NCBI RefSeq assembly: GCF_003315175.1
Contig: NZ_QNRQ01000005.1
Location: 241,757 to 305,756, forward strand
Reading direction: 5' to 3'
From: Eoetvoesiella caeni
GTDB taxonomy: Bacteria; Pseudomonadota; Gammaproteobacteria; Burkholderiales; Burkholderiaceae_B
DNA: 64,000 nt
Made by a program: the position numbers and the translations under genes. Under the pieces are notes generated by a model. That model was not told where the DNA came from. It searched no databases and saw nothing but the letters and a program-made list of their open reading frames with translations. Below are positions 9,170-20,443 of the stretch, piece after piece; the first letter of the stretch is position 1, and each line of letters starts with the position of its first letter.

Positions 9170-9366
9170 ACAATCCTGCAGAGCAGCACACACCCAAGCC
9201 AGCGGTACCACGCGCAACACCCCGCCGCGCAAGCGCGGGCCGCCGAGACGCAGGCCCGCCCATACAGCGCCGAAGCGCCCCCACGAAATCAGGATCGCGT
9301 ATAGTATAGGAATGATTCCGGCACACCGCGCACACGGCGTAAGTGCCACTTTCCATACGTACCGAA

Positions 9367-9867
9367 ATGACGCAAACCTCTTCAACGGCCGAGCCCACGC
9401 TCAGCCATCTCGACGAATCCGGACAAGTGCGCATGGTCGATGTCAGCAACAAGACCTCCACCATGCGTTGCGCCATTGCACAAGGCGTCGTGCGCATGAG
9501 CAAGCAGGCTTACGTGCTGCTGTCGGCGCACGAAAACGGCAAGGGCGAAGTCCTGAACACCGCGCGCGTGGCGGGCATATTGGCCGCCAAACGTTGCGCC
9601 GAGCTCATCCCCCTGTGCCATAGCCTGCCCTTGAGTTTTGCAGGCGTCGAGTTTTCCCTTGACGACGCCAACCATACAATCACGATCAAGGCCACCTGCC
9701 GCACCGACCACAAGACCGGGGTCGAAATGGAAGCCATGACGGCATGCAGCGTGGCGGCACTGACCATATACGATATGTGCAAAGCGGCCGACAAAGGGAT
9801 TATTCTTGAACAAATAAAGCTTAGCTTTAAATCCGGAGGCAAAAGCGGTGAGTGGCACGCCAATTAA
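9367..9867 (+). CDS. moaC: Cyclic pyranopterin monophosphate synthase
   Basis: Second enzyme of molybdenum cofactor synthesis: converts the MoaA product, 3',8-cyclo-7,8-dihydro-GTP, to cyclic pyranopterin monophosphate. HLDESGQVRMVDVSNKTST, LIPLCHSLPLSF and the final MTACSVAALTIYDMCKAADKG region are diagnostic. With ATG at 9367 the protein is 166 aa, the usual size; an in-frame GTG at 9343 would add 8 residues. First gene of moaC-moaD-moaE-moaB; it overlaps moaD by 20 bp. Confidence 0.96.
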   Translation: MTQTSSTAEPTLSHLDESGQVRMVDVSNKTSTMRCAIAQGVVRMSKQAYVLLSAHENGKGEVLNTARVAGILAAKRCAELIPLCHSLPLSFAGVEFSLDDANHTITIKATCRTDHKTGVEMEAMTACSVAALTIYDMCKAADKGIILEQIKLSFKSGGKSGEWHAN

Positions 9868-10099
9868 AGTCCTGTACTTTGCCCAGGTGGCCGAACTGAC
9901 TGGCGCCCGGCAAGAACTCTGGCCCATCGACGGGCCTCTTACCGGCGCGGACTGGCTGGCGCAGCTTGCCGCCCGCTACCCGCAACTGGCACCCGTGCAA
10001 CGCCTGAAACTGGCCGTAAACCAATACCACGTCAGTCCTGAAACGCTTATCCAGCCGGGCGACGAAGTAGCCGTTTTCGAACCTGTCACCGGAGGCTGA
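9848..10099 (+). CDS. moaD: Molybdopterin synthase small subunit (sulfur carrier)
   Basis: 83-aa ubiquitin-like protein whose C-terminal Gly-Gly (FEPVTGG) is adenylated and thiocarboxylated, then delivers sulfur to the pterin in the MoaD-MoaE heterotetramer. The GTG start at 9848 lies inside the end of moaC, after GGAGG at 9836-9840, so translation is probably coupled. LAVNQ and the PGDEVAVFEPV strand match the family. Confidence 0.95.
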   Translation: MSGTPIKVLYFAQVAELTGARQELWPIDGPLTGADWLAQLAARYPQLAPVQRLKLAVNQYHVSPETLIQPGDEVAVFEPVTGG

Positions 10100-10101
10100 T
10101 C

Positions 10102-10578
10102 ATGGTCATCGTCCAAGAGACCGATTTCGATGCGGCCGCTCTTACCGCGCAGCTGCGCGAACGCTCCGCCGGCAAGGCCGGCGCCCTGGTCTCGTTTACA
10201 GGCTATGTGCGCGATTACGCCCAGGACCAGGCCACGCACACTTTGTTCCTCGAACACTACCCCGGCATGTGCGAACGCGAAATCCAGACCATCTGCGACA
10301 CGGCCCAAAGCCGCTGGAACACGCTTGAACCCATTGTCGTGCACCGCTACGGCGCCCTGCACCACAAAGAGCAAATCGTCTTTGTGGCCGTTGCCAGCGC
10401 GCATCGCGGCGACTCCTTCAAAGCCTGCGAATACATCATCGACGCGCTGAAAACCCGGGCCCCATTCTGGAAACGCGAAATCCTGTCCGGCGGCAAGCAA
10501 TTCTGGGTTCAGCAACGCGACGCCGATACCCAAAAAACCGACCTCTGGGACAACCCACCTTCAGGAACCCCATCGTGA
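10102..10578 (+). CDS. moaE: Molybdopterin synthase catalytic subunit
   Basis: 158-aa large subunit of molybdopterin synthase, which inserts two sulfurs into cyclic pyranopterin monophosphate. VSFTGYVRDY, the LEHYPGMCEREI segment, HRYGAL and LKTRAPFWKRE, with the two active-site Lys, are present. It starts 2 bp after the moaD stop and overlaps moaB by 4 bp (GTGA). Confidence 0.96.
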   Translation: MVIVQETDFDAAALTAQLRERSAGKAGALVSFTGYVRDYAQDQATHTLFLEHYPGMCEREIQTICDTAQSRWNTLEPIVVHRYGALHHKEQIVFVAVASAHRGDSFKACEYIIDALKTRAPFWKREILSGGKQFWVQQRDADTQKTDLWDNPPSGTPS

Positions 10579-11099
10579 GCAAAGCCGATCCCAACAAACC
10601 CCAGGCCGCACTGAACTTCGCGGTACTGACCATTTCCGACTCGCGCACGGCCGCCAATGACACCTCGGGCGACTACCTCAGCGAAAGCGTGCTTGCCGCC
10701 GGCCACCGCTGCGTACAGCGCAGCATCAGCGCGGGCAATCTGTACCACATCCGCAAAATTCTCAGCGACTGGATCGCCGACGACTCCATCCAGGTCATCC
10801 TGACCAACGGCGGCACGGGTTTTTCGCATAAAAAATCAACAGCAGCCGCCATTACCCCGCTGCTGGACAGCGTAATCTCGGGCTTTGGCGAGTTGTTCCG
10901 CCATCTGTCCTGGCTGGAAATCGGCTCGTCCACCCTGCAGTCGGATGCCTTTGCAGGCGCCGCCAACAATACGCTGGTATTTTGCATGCCCGGTTCCACT
11001 GGCGCCTGCAAGACCGCCTGGGAAAAAATCATTCGCGAACAACTGGACAGCACCCACCGGCCTTGCAACTTCGCAACGCACTACACCGCAACGCCCTGA
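10575..11099 (+). CDS. moaB: Molybdopterin adenylyltransferase-like protein MoaB
   Basis: 174-aa MogA/MoaB-family protein that activates molybdopterin by adenylation or is related to that step. FAVLTISDSRT, LTNGGTGFSHKK (TGGTG-type nucleotide/MPT loop) and FCMPGSTGACKTAWEKII are diagnostic. GTG start overlapping the moaE stop. No separate mogA is visible in the window. Confidence 0.95.
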   Translation: MSKADPNKPQAALNFAVLTISDSRTAANDTSGDYLSESVLAAGHRCVQRSISAGNLYHIRKILSDWIADDSIQVILTNGGTGFSHKKSTAAAITPLLDSVISGFGELFRHLSWLEIGSSTLQSDAFAGAANNTLVFCMPGSTGACKTAWEKIIREQLDSTHRPCNFATHYTATP

Positions 11100-11114
11100 A
11101 CGCTGCAGCCTGCG

Positions 11115-11145
11115 GGCCCGGCTTGCCACGGCGGCAGGCCGGGCC
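11115..11145 (+). other. Strong GC hairpin between moaB and moeA
   Basis: GGCCCGGCTTGCC (11115-11127) pairs with GGCAGGCCGGGCC (11133-11145): a 13-bp stem with one G-U pair and a 5-base loop, in the 81 bp between moaB and moeA. There is no following T-run, so it is not a classical intrinsic terminator. It may set the moaB/moeA transcript ratio by processing or pausing. Confidence 0.5.
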
Positions 11146-11180
11146 GCACCCCGACGCCAATATCTTACGGTAGACCTGTT

Positions 11181-12392
11181 ATGGACATGCTTGACTTCGA
11201 CCTGGCCCAATCCCGCCTTGCCCAGGCTGGCAAATTGCCGCAAACCGCCGAAACCTGCCTGTTGCGCCAGGCGCGCGGACGCATCCTGGCCGAACCCATC
11301 ATTGCCACGCACGACCTGCCGCCCGCCGACAACAGCGCCATGGACGGCTATGCCATCAGCTTTGCCGACTACAAGCCGGGCGCCTCCTTCCCCGTGCAGC
11401 AGCGCTGCTTCGCGGGCCAGGCGCCCGAGCCTTTGCAGCGCGGCAACGCCATACGCCTGTTCACCGGCAGTCTCATCCCCGAAGGCGCGGACACCGTGGT
11501 CATGCAGGAAGACTGCACCGAAACCGACAACGTCCTCACCGTCAACCATGCGCCCAAAGCTGGCGCGCATGTGCGCAAGCGGGGCGAGGATGTGCAAAAA
11601 GACAAGCGCCTGCTGCCTGCCGGCGCCCTGCTCGGCACCGCCGAAATCGCCTTGCTGGCTTCCCAAGGCTATGAATACATCAGCGTCTACCCCAAGCTTA
11701 AAGTCGGCATCCTCAGTACCGGCGACGAACTGGTCGAACCGGGCAAACCCTTGCAAACCGCCCAGATATACAACTCCAACGGCCCTGCATTGGCCGCCCT
11801 GGTCGACAAGTTGGGCGCGCAAGTCGTGCATGTCCTGCATGCCGCCGACACCCACGAATCGCTGCGCGACGCCTTTACCAGGCTTATCGGCGACTGCGAC
11901 CTGGTGCTGACGGTCGGCGGGGTCTCGGTGGGCGAAAAAGACCTGGTCAAGGCCACCATAGAACAAATGGGCGGCTCGGTGGACCTGTGGCGCGTACGCA
12001 TGAAGCCGGGCAAGCCCGTGGCCATGGCGCATGCGCACAGTAAGCCTATCGTCTGCCTGCCCGGCAATCCTGTTTCAGCCTATGTGGTGTTTACCTTGCT
12101 GGTGTCTCCTTTGATACGAACCATGCAAGGGCGCGAGCGCGTCCTGCCCGAAATCAGCTATGGCAAGCTCGCCAGCGCCATAACCTTCAACGAAACCCGC
12201 GAAGAGTTCCTGCGCGTCCGGGCCAGCCATGCGCCGGACGGCTCAACCACCTTGTCGCCCTATGCGCAGCAAGGCTCGGGAGTCATCAGTTCGTTGCCTT
12301 GGGCCACGGGCGTAGCCCGCATACCGGCCAACACCCTGGTGGGCCACGACGATATCGTGGCCTACTACGACTTCGCTCATTGGCAGGTCTAA
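11181..12392 (+). CDS. moeA: Molybdopterin molybdenumtransferase
   Basis: 403-aa enzyme that inserts molybdate into adenylated molybdopterin. The N-terminal ADNSAMDGYAI, the MogA-like domain with STGDEL, YNSNGPALAALV and GGVSVGEKDLV, and LPGNPVSAYVVF are in the expected order; the C-terminal barrel domain is complete. Its stop overlaps that of the convergent mobA by 4 bp. Without the preceding hairpin it would form one transcript with moaCDEB. Confidence 0.96.
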   Translation: MDMLDFDLAQSRLAQAGKLPQTAETCLLRQARGRILAEPIIATHDLPPADNSAMDGYAISFADYKPGASFPVQQRCFAGQAPEPLQRGNAIRLFTGSLIPEGADTVVMQEDCTETDNVLTVNHAPKAGAHVRKRGEDVQKDKRLLPAGALLGTAEIALLASQGYEYISVYPKLKVGILSTGDELVEPGKPLQTAQIYNSNGPALAALVDKLGAQVVHVLHAADTHESLRDAFTRLIGDCDLVLTVGGVSVGEKDLVKATIEQMGGSVDLWRVRMKPGKPVAMAHAHSKPIVCLPGNPVSAYVVFTLLVSPLIRTMQGRERVLPEISYGKLASAITFNETREEFLRVRASHAPDGSTTLSPYAQQGSGVISSLPWATGVARIPANTLVGHDDIVAYYDFAHWQV

Positions 12393-13087
12393 AATTTAAG
12401 CTGTTCGGCCAGCAACAAGTCGGCCGGCGTATTGATATTGAAGAAGCCCGCATCGTCCGCTGAAAACACCGCCTGAACGGCGCCGCTGCGCTCTTGCCAG
12501 ATCCCTACCTTGCGCTCGCCCCCGCGCAGGAATTCAAGCAGTCCGGGCAGCATGTCGCGATGCACCAGCATGCACAAGGGATGCGCCCTTTCGCTGAAGG
12601 CATATACGATTCCCGCCCCGCTTTCATGGGCCTGCGCGGCCAGCCGTTCCAACAGATCGGACGGCGGCGCCGGCACATCGACCGGCAACGAGAAAAGCCA
12701 GGGCGTTCGCAACTGCGGCAGCACACTGGCCAGGCCGGCCAGAGGCCCGGCATCTTCGCCCAAGGCCGGATCGTCGCCAACAACCTGCCCATAGCGGGCA
12801 TAGGCATCGACGCAACGGTTCGCGCTGACATATACAACTGCGGTACGGGGCGCCAGATAACTGTGCACCCAGGCTACCAGCGGCTTGCCGTGCAAAGGCA
12901 GCAAGCCTTTTTCAACCGGCTTGCGACCGTCTGCCTGCATGCGGCGCGCTTGACCCCCGGCCAGCACCAGCCCGCTGACTGTTTGCTTGCCTATCGCTGT
13001 GTGCCGGCTCAATCCCTGGCCGGCAGGCGGCGGTAACGATTCGGGCGCCGAAGCGCCCGTTGCTGAAGATATGTGCGGATCAGCCAC
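12389..13087 (-). CDS. mobA: Molybdenum cofactor guanylyltransferase
   Basis: GTP-binding nucleotidyltransferase (232 aa) that converts Mo-molybdopterin to the guanine dinucleotide form needed by bis-PGD enzymes such as formate dehydrogenase. The signature [21 protein letters not shown] occurs after a ~38-residue, Ser/Pro-rich N-terminal extension; LPVDVPAPP carries the metal-binding Asp. The annotated start overlaps the moaA stop by 8 bp, so coupling is likely, but a later start is possible. MobA and FdsA are functionally linked. Confidence 0.93.
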   Translation of the reverse strand: MADPHISSATGASAPESLPPPAGQGLSRHTAIGKQTVSGLVLAGGQARRMQADGRKPVEKGLLPLHGKPLVAWVHSYLAPRTAVVYVSANRCVDAYARYGQVVGDDPALGEDAGPLAGLASVLPQLRTPWLFSLPVDVPAPPSDLLERLAAQAHESGAGIVYAFSERAHPLCMLVHRDMLPGLLEFLRGGERKVGIWQERSGAVQAVFSADDAGFFNINTPADLLLAEQLKF

Positions 13088-14183
13088 CGATGTAACTCAT
13101 TTCGATCTTGTGCAAAGATGCCGTATTTTTGCCGCGCATTTCCGAATAATGGTCGTCCCGGCCCGTCCAGATGGACGCCATGCGGGCCGCCAGTTGTTCG
13201 TCGCTGGACCGGCCGCGCACCAGGGCGCGCAAATCGTGCCCTTGATTGGCGAACAGGCACAGAAACAACTTTCCTTCCGGCGACAGGCGGGCCCGTGTAC
13301 AGTCGCCGCAAAACGGCTGGGATACGCTGGTAATGACGCCGATCTCGCCGGCCCCGTCCAGGTAGCGCCAGCGTGCCGCGACTTCGCCGCGATAATCGGC
13401 ATGGACCGGCTCGACCGGAAAGCGCTCGCCGATGCGCTGCAGGATTTGCGCGCCGGTAAGAACCTCGGCAAGATTCCAGCCGTTGGTCGAGCCCACATCC
13501 ATGTATTCGATGAAACGCAGAATATGGCCGGAATTGCGGAAGCGCTCGGCCATGGGCACGATTTGCCCGTCGTTCAAGCCCTTGCGCACCACCATATTGA
13601 CCTTGACCGGCGCCAGGCCCACGCGGGCCGCTTCGTCAATGCCGTCAAGCACGGTTTGAACCGTGACCTGGCTGTCGCTCATGCGCTCGAACAGGGTGTC
13701 GTCCAGCGCGTCAAGGCTGACAGTAACCCGCCTGAGCCCGGCCGCTTTCAGGGCCGCGGCCTTCTTGGCCAGCAAGGTGCCGTTGGTCGTCAAGGTAAGG
13801 TCGACGGGCCGGCCCGCCGGCGTAGAAAGGCCCGACAACATCTCGACCAGCCGCTCTATGTTCTTGCGCAGCAAGGGTTCGCCTCCCGTCAGGCGGATTT
13901 TTTCCACGCCCAGCGAAACGGCCACGCGCGCAACGCGAGTAATTTCTTCGAAGGTCAGCAAGTCGGCATGCGGCATGAACTCGTAATCGGTTCCGAATAC
14001 TTCGCGCGGCATACAGTAAGTACAGCGGAAGTTGCAGCGATCGGTTACCGAAATGCGCAAATCATGCAAAGGCCTGCGCCGGGTATCCAGCAGCGGCTCG
14101 CCCGGCTGCGGCGGGGCCACGGGCGCACGGTCCTGCGAACTCGAAGGATGACGGTCGTCGGATAAATAAATAACTTTGCTCAT
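13080..14183 (-). CDS. moaA: GTP 3',8-cyclase
   Basis: Radical-SAM enzyme catalysing the first step of molybdenum cofactor synthesis. The N-terminal cluster is Cys50-X3-Cys54-X2-Cys57 ([13 protein letters not shown]) and the C-terminal cluster lies in [19 protein letters not shown]. The protein ends in Gly-Gly (MSYIGG), as required for MoaA activity. 367 aa, with an N-terminal ~30-residue Pro/Ser extension. It lies 38 bp downstream of the regulator gene and overlaps mobA. Confidence 0.97.
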   Translation of the reverse strand: MSKVIYLSDDRHPSSSQDRAPVAPPQPGEPLLDTRRRPLHDLRISVTDRCNFRCTYCMPREVFGTDYEFMPHADLLTFEEITRVARVAVSLGVEKIRLTGGEPLLRKNIERLVEMLSGLSTPAGRPVDLTLTTNGTLLAKKAAALKAAGLRRVTVSLDALDDTLFERMSDSQVTVQTVLDGIDEAARVGLAPVKVNMVVRKGLNDGQIVPMAERFRNSGHILRFIEYMDVGSTNGWNLAEVLTGAQILQRIGERFPVEPVHADYRGEVAARWRYLDGAGEIGVITSVSQPFCGDCTRARLSPEGKLFLCLFANQGHDLRALVRGRSSDEQLAARMASIWTGRDDHYSEMRGKNTASLHKIEMSYIGG

Positions 14184-14221
14184 GAGCCTATCGTAATCGT
14201 TTTCATGATGTTTTTTAAAAA

Positions 14222-15331
14222 TCAGGCAGCCTTCGAGAGCGGATCGAAGGCTGTTTCAAACGCTTCGCGCGGCGAAAGAACCTTGCCCAGGCCTGTAGCA
14301 TCATACCCCGCCAGCTGCCCCACAAAAGACTGGTACGAGTCGCCCAGCAATAAATCAATAAACTGCCGCATCAGGGGCGAAGACAGGCTGTCGCGCTGCA
14401 CGGCGAAGAAATAGCGCTCTTTTGCCAGCGGAATGAAGTCCAGGCCGCAGCGCCAGGCGGCGGTCTCGACCCCAACGCCTACGTCGGCCATGCCCCCGAC
14501 TATATGGGCGGCAACGGCCAAATGCGTGAATTCGCTGGTATCGAACCCCTGGATCCGCGTCGGGTCGATGCCTTTCTGGCGCAGCATCAAACTGACAAGC
14601 AAGCGCGTACTGGAACCCACCTGCCGGTTCACGAAGCGCACGCCAGGCTGGCCCAGGTCGGCCACCGTGCGGATGCTGCGCGGATTGCCGGGCTGCACGA
14701 AGAACCCTGTTTCGCGCTGTGCCAGATAAATGAGGCTGTGTTTCTCTGGGTCGAGCCACGGCTTGTAATGCTGCAAAATCGGGTCCTGGAATTCGCCCAC
14801 CGGCACCTGGAAGCCGGCCAGGTCGCATTCGCCCCGGTTCAATGAGGCCAGGGCCTCGATAGCGGTGCGGTAGCGCAATTCAATGGAAGGCGCTTCTTGG
14901 CTGTCCACCGCCTGCATCAGGCCTTCTACGGCAAAACCGTGGCTGGCATGCATGCGCAGCCTTGGGCGGCTTTCGGTGTACAGCGCCTGCAACTCTTCTT
15001 GAAGCGCGCCAGTCATGCCGTCGAGCACCGGCGCCAGCCGGACATCGATGCGCCGGTTGGCCCACAGCAGTTGCTGCGCAAAGCGGGTGAGCTTGGTGCC
15101 TTGCCGGCGGCTGGTTTCAAGCAGCGGGCGCTCGAGTTCTTTTTCGGCATGGCGCAGCAACCCCCAGGCGTGGCGATATGACACATTGCAGGCGCGGCAT
15201 GCGCCCGCAATGTGTCCCAGGGACTCGATAGAGGCCAGCAAACGCAGCACATCGCTTAAAACGAAGGAGCTGCCATCGGGCTTTTCGAGCACCCATTCCG
15301 TGTCAAGCCGCGCGCGAAACTTATATGTCAT
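14222..15331 (-). CDS. ModE-like HTH regulator with periplasmic-binding-protein-like domain (FdsR type)
   Basis: 369-aa one-component regulator. Residues ~20-85 form a LysR/ModE-like helix-turn-helix ([22 protein letters not shown]); residues ~115-330 form a PBP-like ligand domain ([43 protein letters not shown]). The ATG at 15331 is preferred; the frame stays open to 15478, but that would overlap the fdsG start region. It is divergent from fdsG across a perfect 8-bp-arm palindrome. A role in controlling the fds operon in response to formate or molybdate/cofactor is inferred from position; related regulators occur next to fds operons elsewhere. Confidence 0.85.
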   Translation of the reverse strand: MTYKFRARLDTEWVLEKPDGSSFVLSDVLRLLASIESLGHIAGACRACNVSYRHAWGLLRHAEKELERPLLETSRRQGTKLTRFAQQLLWANRRIDVRLAPVLDGMTGALQEELQALYTESRPRLRMHASHGFAVEGLMQAVDSQEAPSIELRYRTAIEALASLNRGECDLAGFQVPVGEFQDPILQHYKPWLDPEKHSLIYLAQRETGFFVQPGNPRSIRTVADLGQPGVRFVNRQVGSSTRLLVSLMLRQKGIDPTRIQGFDTSEFTHLAVAAHIVGGMADVGVGVETAAWRCGLDFIPLAKERYFFAVQRDSLSSPLMRQFIDLLLGDSYQSFVGQLAGYDATGLGKVLSPREAFETAFDPLSKAA

Positions 15332-15389
15332 TGCTTGCCTATTGAAAAAACCCGCCATGCCTAGTAAATTAGGGCCGACAATATCCACG

Positions 15390-15415
15390 TTATTATGCAC
15401 CGATATACATAATAA
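15390..15415. promoter_or_regulatory. 26-bp palindrome TTATTATG-N10-CATAATAA, candidate operator of the fds/regulator divergent promoter
   Basis: TTATTATG (15390-15397) and CATAATAA (15408-15415) are exact reverse complements separated by 10 bp, centred in the 130 bp between the regulator start (15331) and fdsG (15462). The AT-rich arms resemble ModE-type sites in general layout. It is the obvious binding site for the ModE/PBP regulator, and could serve both directions. Confidence 0.65.
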
Positions 15416-15461
15416 GTCAGCCATCAGTCTGCTGCCGCCGCGAATCAACACAGGAACAACC

Positions 15462-15958
15462 ATGTCCACCATGCCCAATCAGTCGGGAACCCAGGTCTCC
15501 GATGCCACGGTGCTGCAAGTCACACAGCAGGCCGTACGCCACTACAAAGGCCAGCGCGGCAATTTGCTGCCCATCCTGCACGCGGTGCAGCATGCCCTGG
15601 GTTACATTCCGGCCAGCGCCGTTCCCGAATTGGCCAAGGCGCTGCAATTGTCGCGTGCCGAAATTCACGGCGTCATCAGTTTTTATGCTCATTTCCGCGA
15701 CCAGCCCGCGGGCAAGGTCGTACTGGAAATATGCCGGGCCGAATCCTGTCAGGCCATGGGCGGCGAACAGCTGGCCCAGCATGCGGAACAGACCCTGGGT
15801 TGCGGCTTCCATGCCACCACCGCCGACGGCCGGGTCACGCTCGAGCCAGTCTACTGCCTGGGACTGTGCGCGCAATCTCCCGCCATCATGGTCAACGGCC
15901 AGCCGCATGCCCGCATGACCCCTTCCAAACTCGACCGCCTGCTTGCAGCGCAAGGGGC

Positions 15959-15962
<4 letters not shown>
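15462..15962 (+). CDS. fdsG: NAD-dependent formate dehydrogenase gamma subunit
   Basis: NuoE-like [2Fe-2S] subunit (166 aa) of the soluble NAD-linked, Mo-dependent formate dehydrogenase. The thioredoxin-like fold is preceded by LLPILHAVQHALGYIP; the cluster ligands are in EICRAESCQAMG and VYCLGLCAQSPA. Start chosen at 15462 because earlier in-frame codons run through the promoter region. Its stop overlaps the fdsB start (ATGA). Confidence 0.95.
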
Positions 15963-17536
<1,574 letters not shown>

Positions 17537-17552
17537 CCCTGGAGCCACCATC

Positions 17553-20432
17553 ATGCTAGAAACCATCGCCATCCGCGAACGCGACTACGGCACACCCGCG
17601 CGCACCAGCACTGAGGTCGTCAACCTCACCATCGACGGCCAGCCATGCCAGGTGCCGGCCGGCACCTCGGTCATGCATGCCGCTGCCCAAGCCGGCATCA
17701 ATATTCCCAAGCTGTGCGCCACCGACAGCCTTGAAGCCTTCGGTTCTTGCCGCCTGTGCCTGGTGCAAATCGAAGGCCGGCGCGGCTATCCGGCCTCGTG
17801 CACCACGCCTGTCGAAGAAGGCATGGTCATCCTGACTGAAACGCCCAAGCTGCACGACTTGCGCCGCAATGTCATGGAGCTGTACATTTCCGATCACCCC
17901 CTGGACTGCCTGACCTGCCCGGCCAACGGCAACTGCGAACTGCAGGACATGGCCGGTGTGGTCGGCTTGCGCAATGTGCGCTATGGCTTCGACGGCGCCA
18001 ACCACCTCAACGACGCGCCCGACGAGTCCAATCCCTACTTCACCTACGACCCATCCAAATGCATTGTGTGCAGCCGCTGCGTACGTGCCTGCGACGACAT
18101 CCAGGGCACATTCGCCCTTACCGTGGACGGCATGGGTTTCAATTCGCGCATTGCCGCAGGCCAGAACGACAGCTTTCTTGGCAGCGACTGCGTTTCCTGC
18201 GGCGCTTGCGTGCAAGCCTGTCCCACCTCGTCGCTCATGGAAAAAACCGTCATCATGATGGGCCAGGCCGAACACGCCGCCATCACCACCTGCGCCTACT
18301 GCGGTGTGGGCTGCGCCTTCAAGGCCGAAATGAAAGGCCAGGAAGTCGTGCGCATGGTGCCCTGGAAAGACGGCAAGGCCAATCGCGGCCACTCTTGCGT
18401 CAAAGGCCGTTTCGCGTGGGGCTATGCCACCCACCAGGACCGCATACTCAAACCCATGATCCGCGCCAGCATCACCGAACCATGGCGCGAAGTCAGCTGG
18501 GACGAAGCCATCGACTACGCCGCCTCCGAACTCAAGCGCATCCAGGCCAAGTACGGCAACAACTCCATCGGCGGGCTGACGTCGTCGCGCTGCACCAACG
18601 AAGAAACCTATCTGGTGCAGAAGCTGGTGCGCGCCGCTTTCGGCACCAACAACGTCGACACCTGCGCGCGCGTCTGCCACTCGCCCACCGGCTACGGCCT
18701 TAAAACCACCATGGGCGAATCGGCCGGCACGCAAACCTTCGACTCAGTCATGTTCACCGATGTCGTCATCATGATGGGCGCCAACCCCAGCGCCGCCCAT
18801 CCGGTGTTCGCATCACGCCTCAAACGCCGGTTGCGCGAGGGCGCCAAGCTCATAGTCATCGACCCGCGCTCCATCGAACTGGTCGATGCTCCGCACATCA
18901 AGGCCGACTACCACCTGCCTGTGCGGCCCGGCACCAACACCGCGCTGCTTACCGCCATGGCCCACGTCATCGCCACCGAAGGCCTGATCGACGAAGCCTT
19001 CGTGGCCGAACGCTGCGAAAAGCCCGCATTCGAGCAATGGCGCGATTTCGTCTCCTTGCCCGAAAACTCGCCCGAGGCCACCGAGCACATCACCGGCGTC
19101 TCGGCCAAAGATGTGCGCGAAGCCTCTTACCTGTTCGCCACCCAGGGCAATGGCTCTATTTATTACGGCCTGGGCGTAACCGAGCACAGCCAGGGGTCCA
19201 CCACCGTCATGGCCATTGCCAACCTGGCCATGGCCACTGGCAACCTGGGCCGCGAAGGCGTGGGCGTAAACCCGCTGCGCGGCCAGAACAACGTGCAAGG
19301 CTCCTGCGACATGGGCTCGTTCCCGCACGAACTGCCGGGCTACCGCCATGTCAGCAACGACGCGGTGCGCAGCCAGTTCGAACAGGACTGGGGCGTTTCG
19401 ATTCAGTCCGAACCGGGCCTGCGCATTCCCAATATGTTCGATGCAGCCATCAGCGGCACGTTCAAGGGCCTGTATTGCCAGGGCGAGGACATCATGCAGT
19501 CCGACCCCGACACCCAGCACGTGGCTCAAGCGCTGGCCTCGATGGAATGCGTCATCGTGCAAGACATGTTCCTGAACGAAACGGCCAAATACGCCCATGT
19601 ATTCCTGCCGGGCACCTCCTTCCTGGAAAAAGACGGCACGTTCACCAACGCCGAACGGCGCGTCTCGCGCGTGCGCAAGGTCATGGAACCCAAGGCCGGG
19701 CTGGGCGACTGGGAAGCCACCTGCGCCCTGTCCAATGCCATGGGCTACCCCATGCACTACAACCATCCGTCCGAAATCATGGACGAGATCGCACGCCTGA
19801 CTCCCACATTCTCGGGCGTCTCGTTCAAGAAAATCGACGAGATGGGTGGCGGCCTGCAATGGCCTTGCAACACTGAAGCTCCCGACGGCACGCCCACCAT
19901 GCACGTCGACGAATTCGTGCGCGGCAAGGGCAGGTTCATGATCACCAAGTACGTGCCCAGCGACGAGCGCAGCACCCGCAAGTTTCCATTGCTGCTTACC
20001 ACCGGACGCATACTTTCCCAGTACAACGTCGGCGCACAAACTCGGCGTACGCCCAACGTGCTGTGGCACAACGAAGACCTGCTCGAAATGCACCCGCAAG
20101 ACGCCGAAGATCGCGGCATCAAGGCGGGCGACTGGGTGGGCATCCAAAGCCGCTCGGGTGAAACCGTGCTGCGTGCCGACATCACTGAACGCGTGCAGCC
20201 CGGCGTGGTCTACACCACCTTCCACTTCCCCGAATCGGGCGCCAATGTGGTCACCACCGACAGCTCCGATTGGGCCACGGAATGCCCCGAATACAAGGTC
20301 ACGGCAGTCCAGGCCCGCCTTGTGACCCAACCCTCCGAATGGCAAGGCAAGTGGTCCCGCTTCAGCGACATCCAGCAAAAACTGCTGGCCGAGCGCGAGC
20401 CGGAACGCGACGCCGCCATTACCCAGGGCTAG
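17553..20432 (+). CDS. fdsA: NAD-dependent formate dehydrogenase alpha (catalytic) subunit
   Basis: 959-aa molybdenum bis-PGD subunit oxidising formate to CO2. In order: NuoG-like [2Fe-2S] domain (LCATDSLEAFGSCRLCLVQ), His-Cys cluster, two [4Fe-4S] motifs (CIVCSRCVRACD and CVSCGACVQACP), then the catalytic domain with C247-AYCGVGC ligands. Cys375 in CARVCHSPT is the Mo ligand and His376 the neighbouring catalytic residue; both are intact. The C-terminal dinucleotide-binding domain ends near 955. It uses Cys, not selenocysteine. Cytosolic. Confidence 0.97.
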   Translation: MLETIAIRERDYGTPARTSTEVVNLTIDGQPCQVPAGTSVMHAAAQAGINIPKLCATDSLEAFGSCRLCLVQIEGRRGYPASCTTPVEEGMVILTETPKLHDLRRNVMELYISDHPLDCLTCPANGNCELQDMAGVVGLRNVRYGFDGANHLNDAPDESNPYFTYDPSKCIVCSRCVRACDDIQGTFALTVDGMGFNSRIAAGQNDSFLGSDCVSCGACVQACPTSSLMEKTVIMMGQAEHAAITTCAYCGVGCAFKAEMKGQEVVRMVPWKDGKANRGHSCVKGRFAWGYATHQDRILKPMIRASITEPWREVSWDEAIDYAASELKRIQAKYGNNSIGGLTSSRCTNEETYLVQKLVRAAFGTNNVDTCARVCHSPTGYGLKTTMGESAGTQTFDSVMFTDVVIMMGANPSAAHPVFASRLKRRLREGAKLIVIDPRSIELVDAPHIKADYHLPVRPGTNTALLTAMAHVIATEGLIDEAFVAERCEKPAFEQWRDFVSLPENSPEATEHITGVSAKDVREASYLFATQGNGSIYYGLGVTEHSQGSTTVMAIANLAMATGNLGREGVGVNPLRGQNNVQGSCDMGSFPHELPGYRHVSNDAVRSQFEQDWGVSIQSEPGLRIPNMFDAAISGTFKGLYCQGEDIMQSDPDTQHVAQALASMECVIVQDMFLNETAKYAHVFLPGTSFLEKDGTFTNAERRVSRVRKVMEPKAGLGDWEATCALSNAMGYPMHYNHPSEIMDEIARLTPTFSGVSFKKIDEMGGGLQWPCNTEAPDGTPTMHVDEFVRGKGRFMITKYVPSDERSTRKFPLLLTTGRILSQYNVGAQTRRTPNVLWHNEDLLEMHPQDAEDRGIKAGDWVGIQSRSGETVLRADITERVQPGVVYTTFHFPESGANVVTTDSSDWATECPEYKVTAVQARLVTQPSEWQGKWSRFSDIQQKLLAEREPERDAAITQG

Positions 20433-20443
20433 CAGGCCAAGCC

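Noticed and set aside
9235..9259. GCGGGCC/GGCCCGC inverted repeat before moaC
   Set aside because: Only seven pairs with no T-run; a terminator or riboswitch such as the Moco RNA motif could not be supported.
10836..12038. 400-codon minus-strand frame opposite moaB/moeA
   Set aside because: Shadow of moeA; low-complexity Ala/Gly/Val-rich product with no motif.
18813..20378. Long open frame (521 codons) on the minus strand opposite fdsA
   Set aside because: It mirrors the codon structure of fdsA, a GC-rich gene; residue composition is skewed to Ala, Gly, His and Val and it has no recognisable domain.
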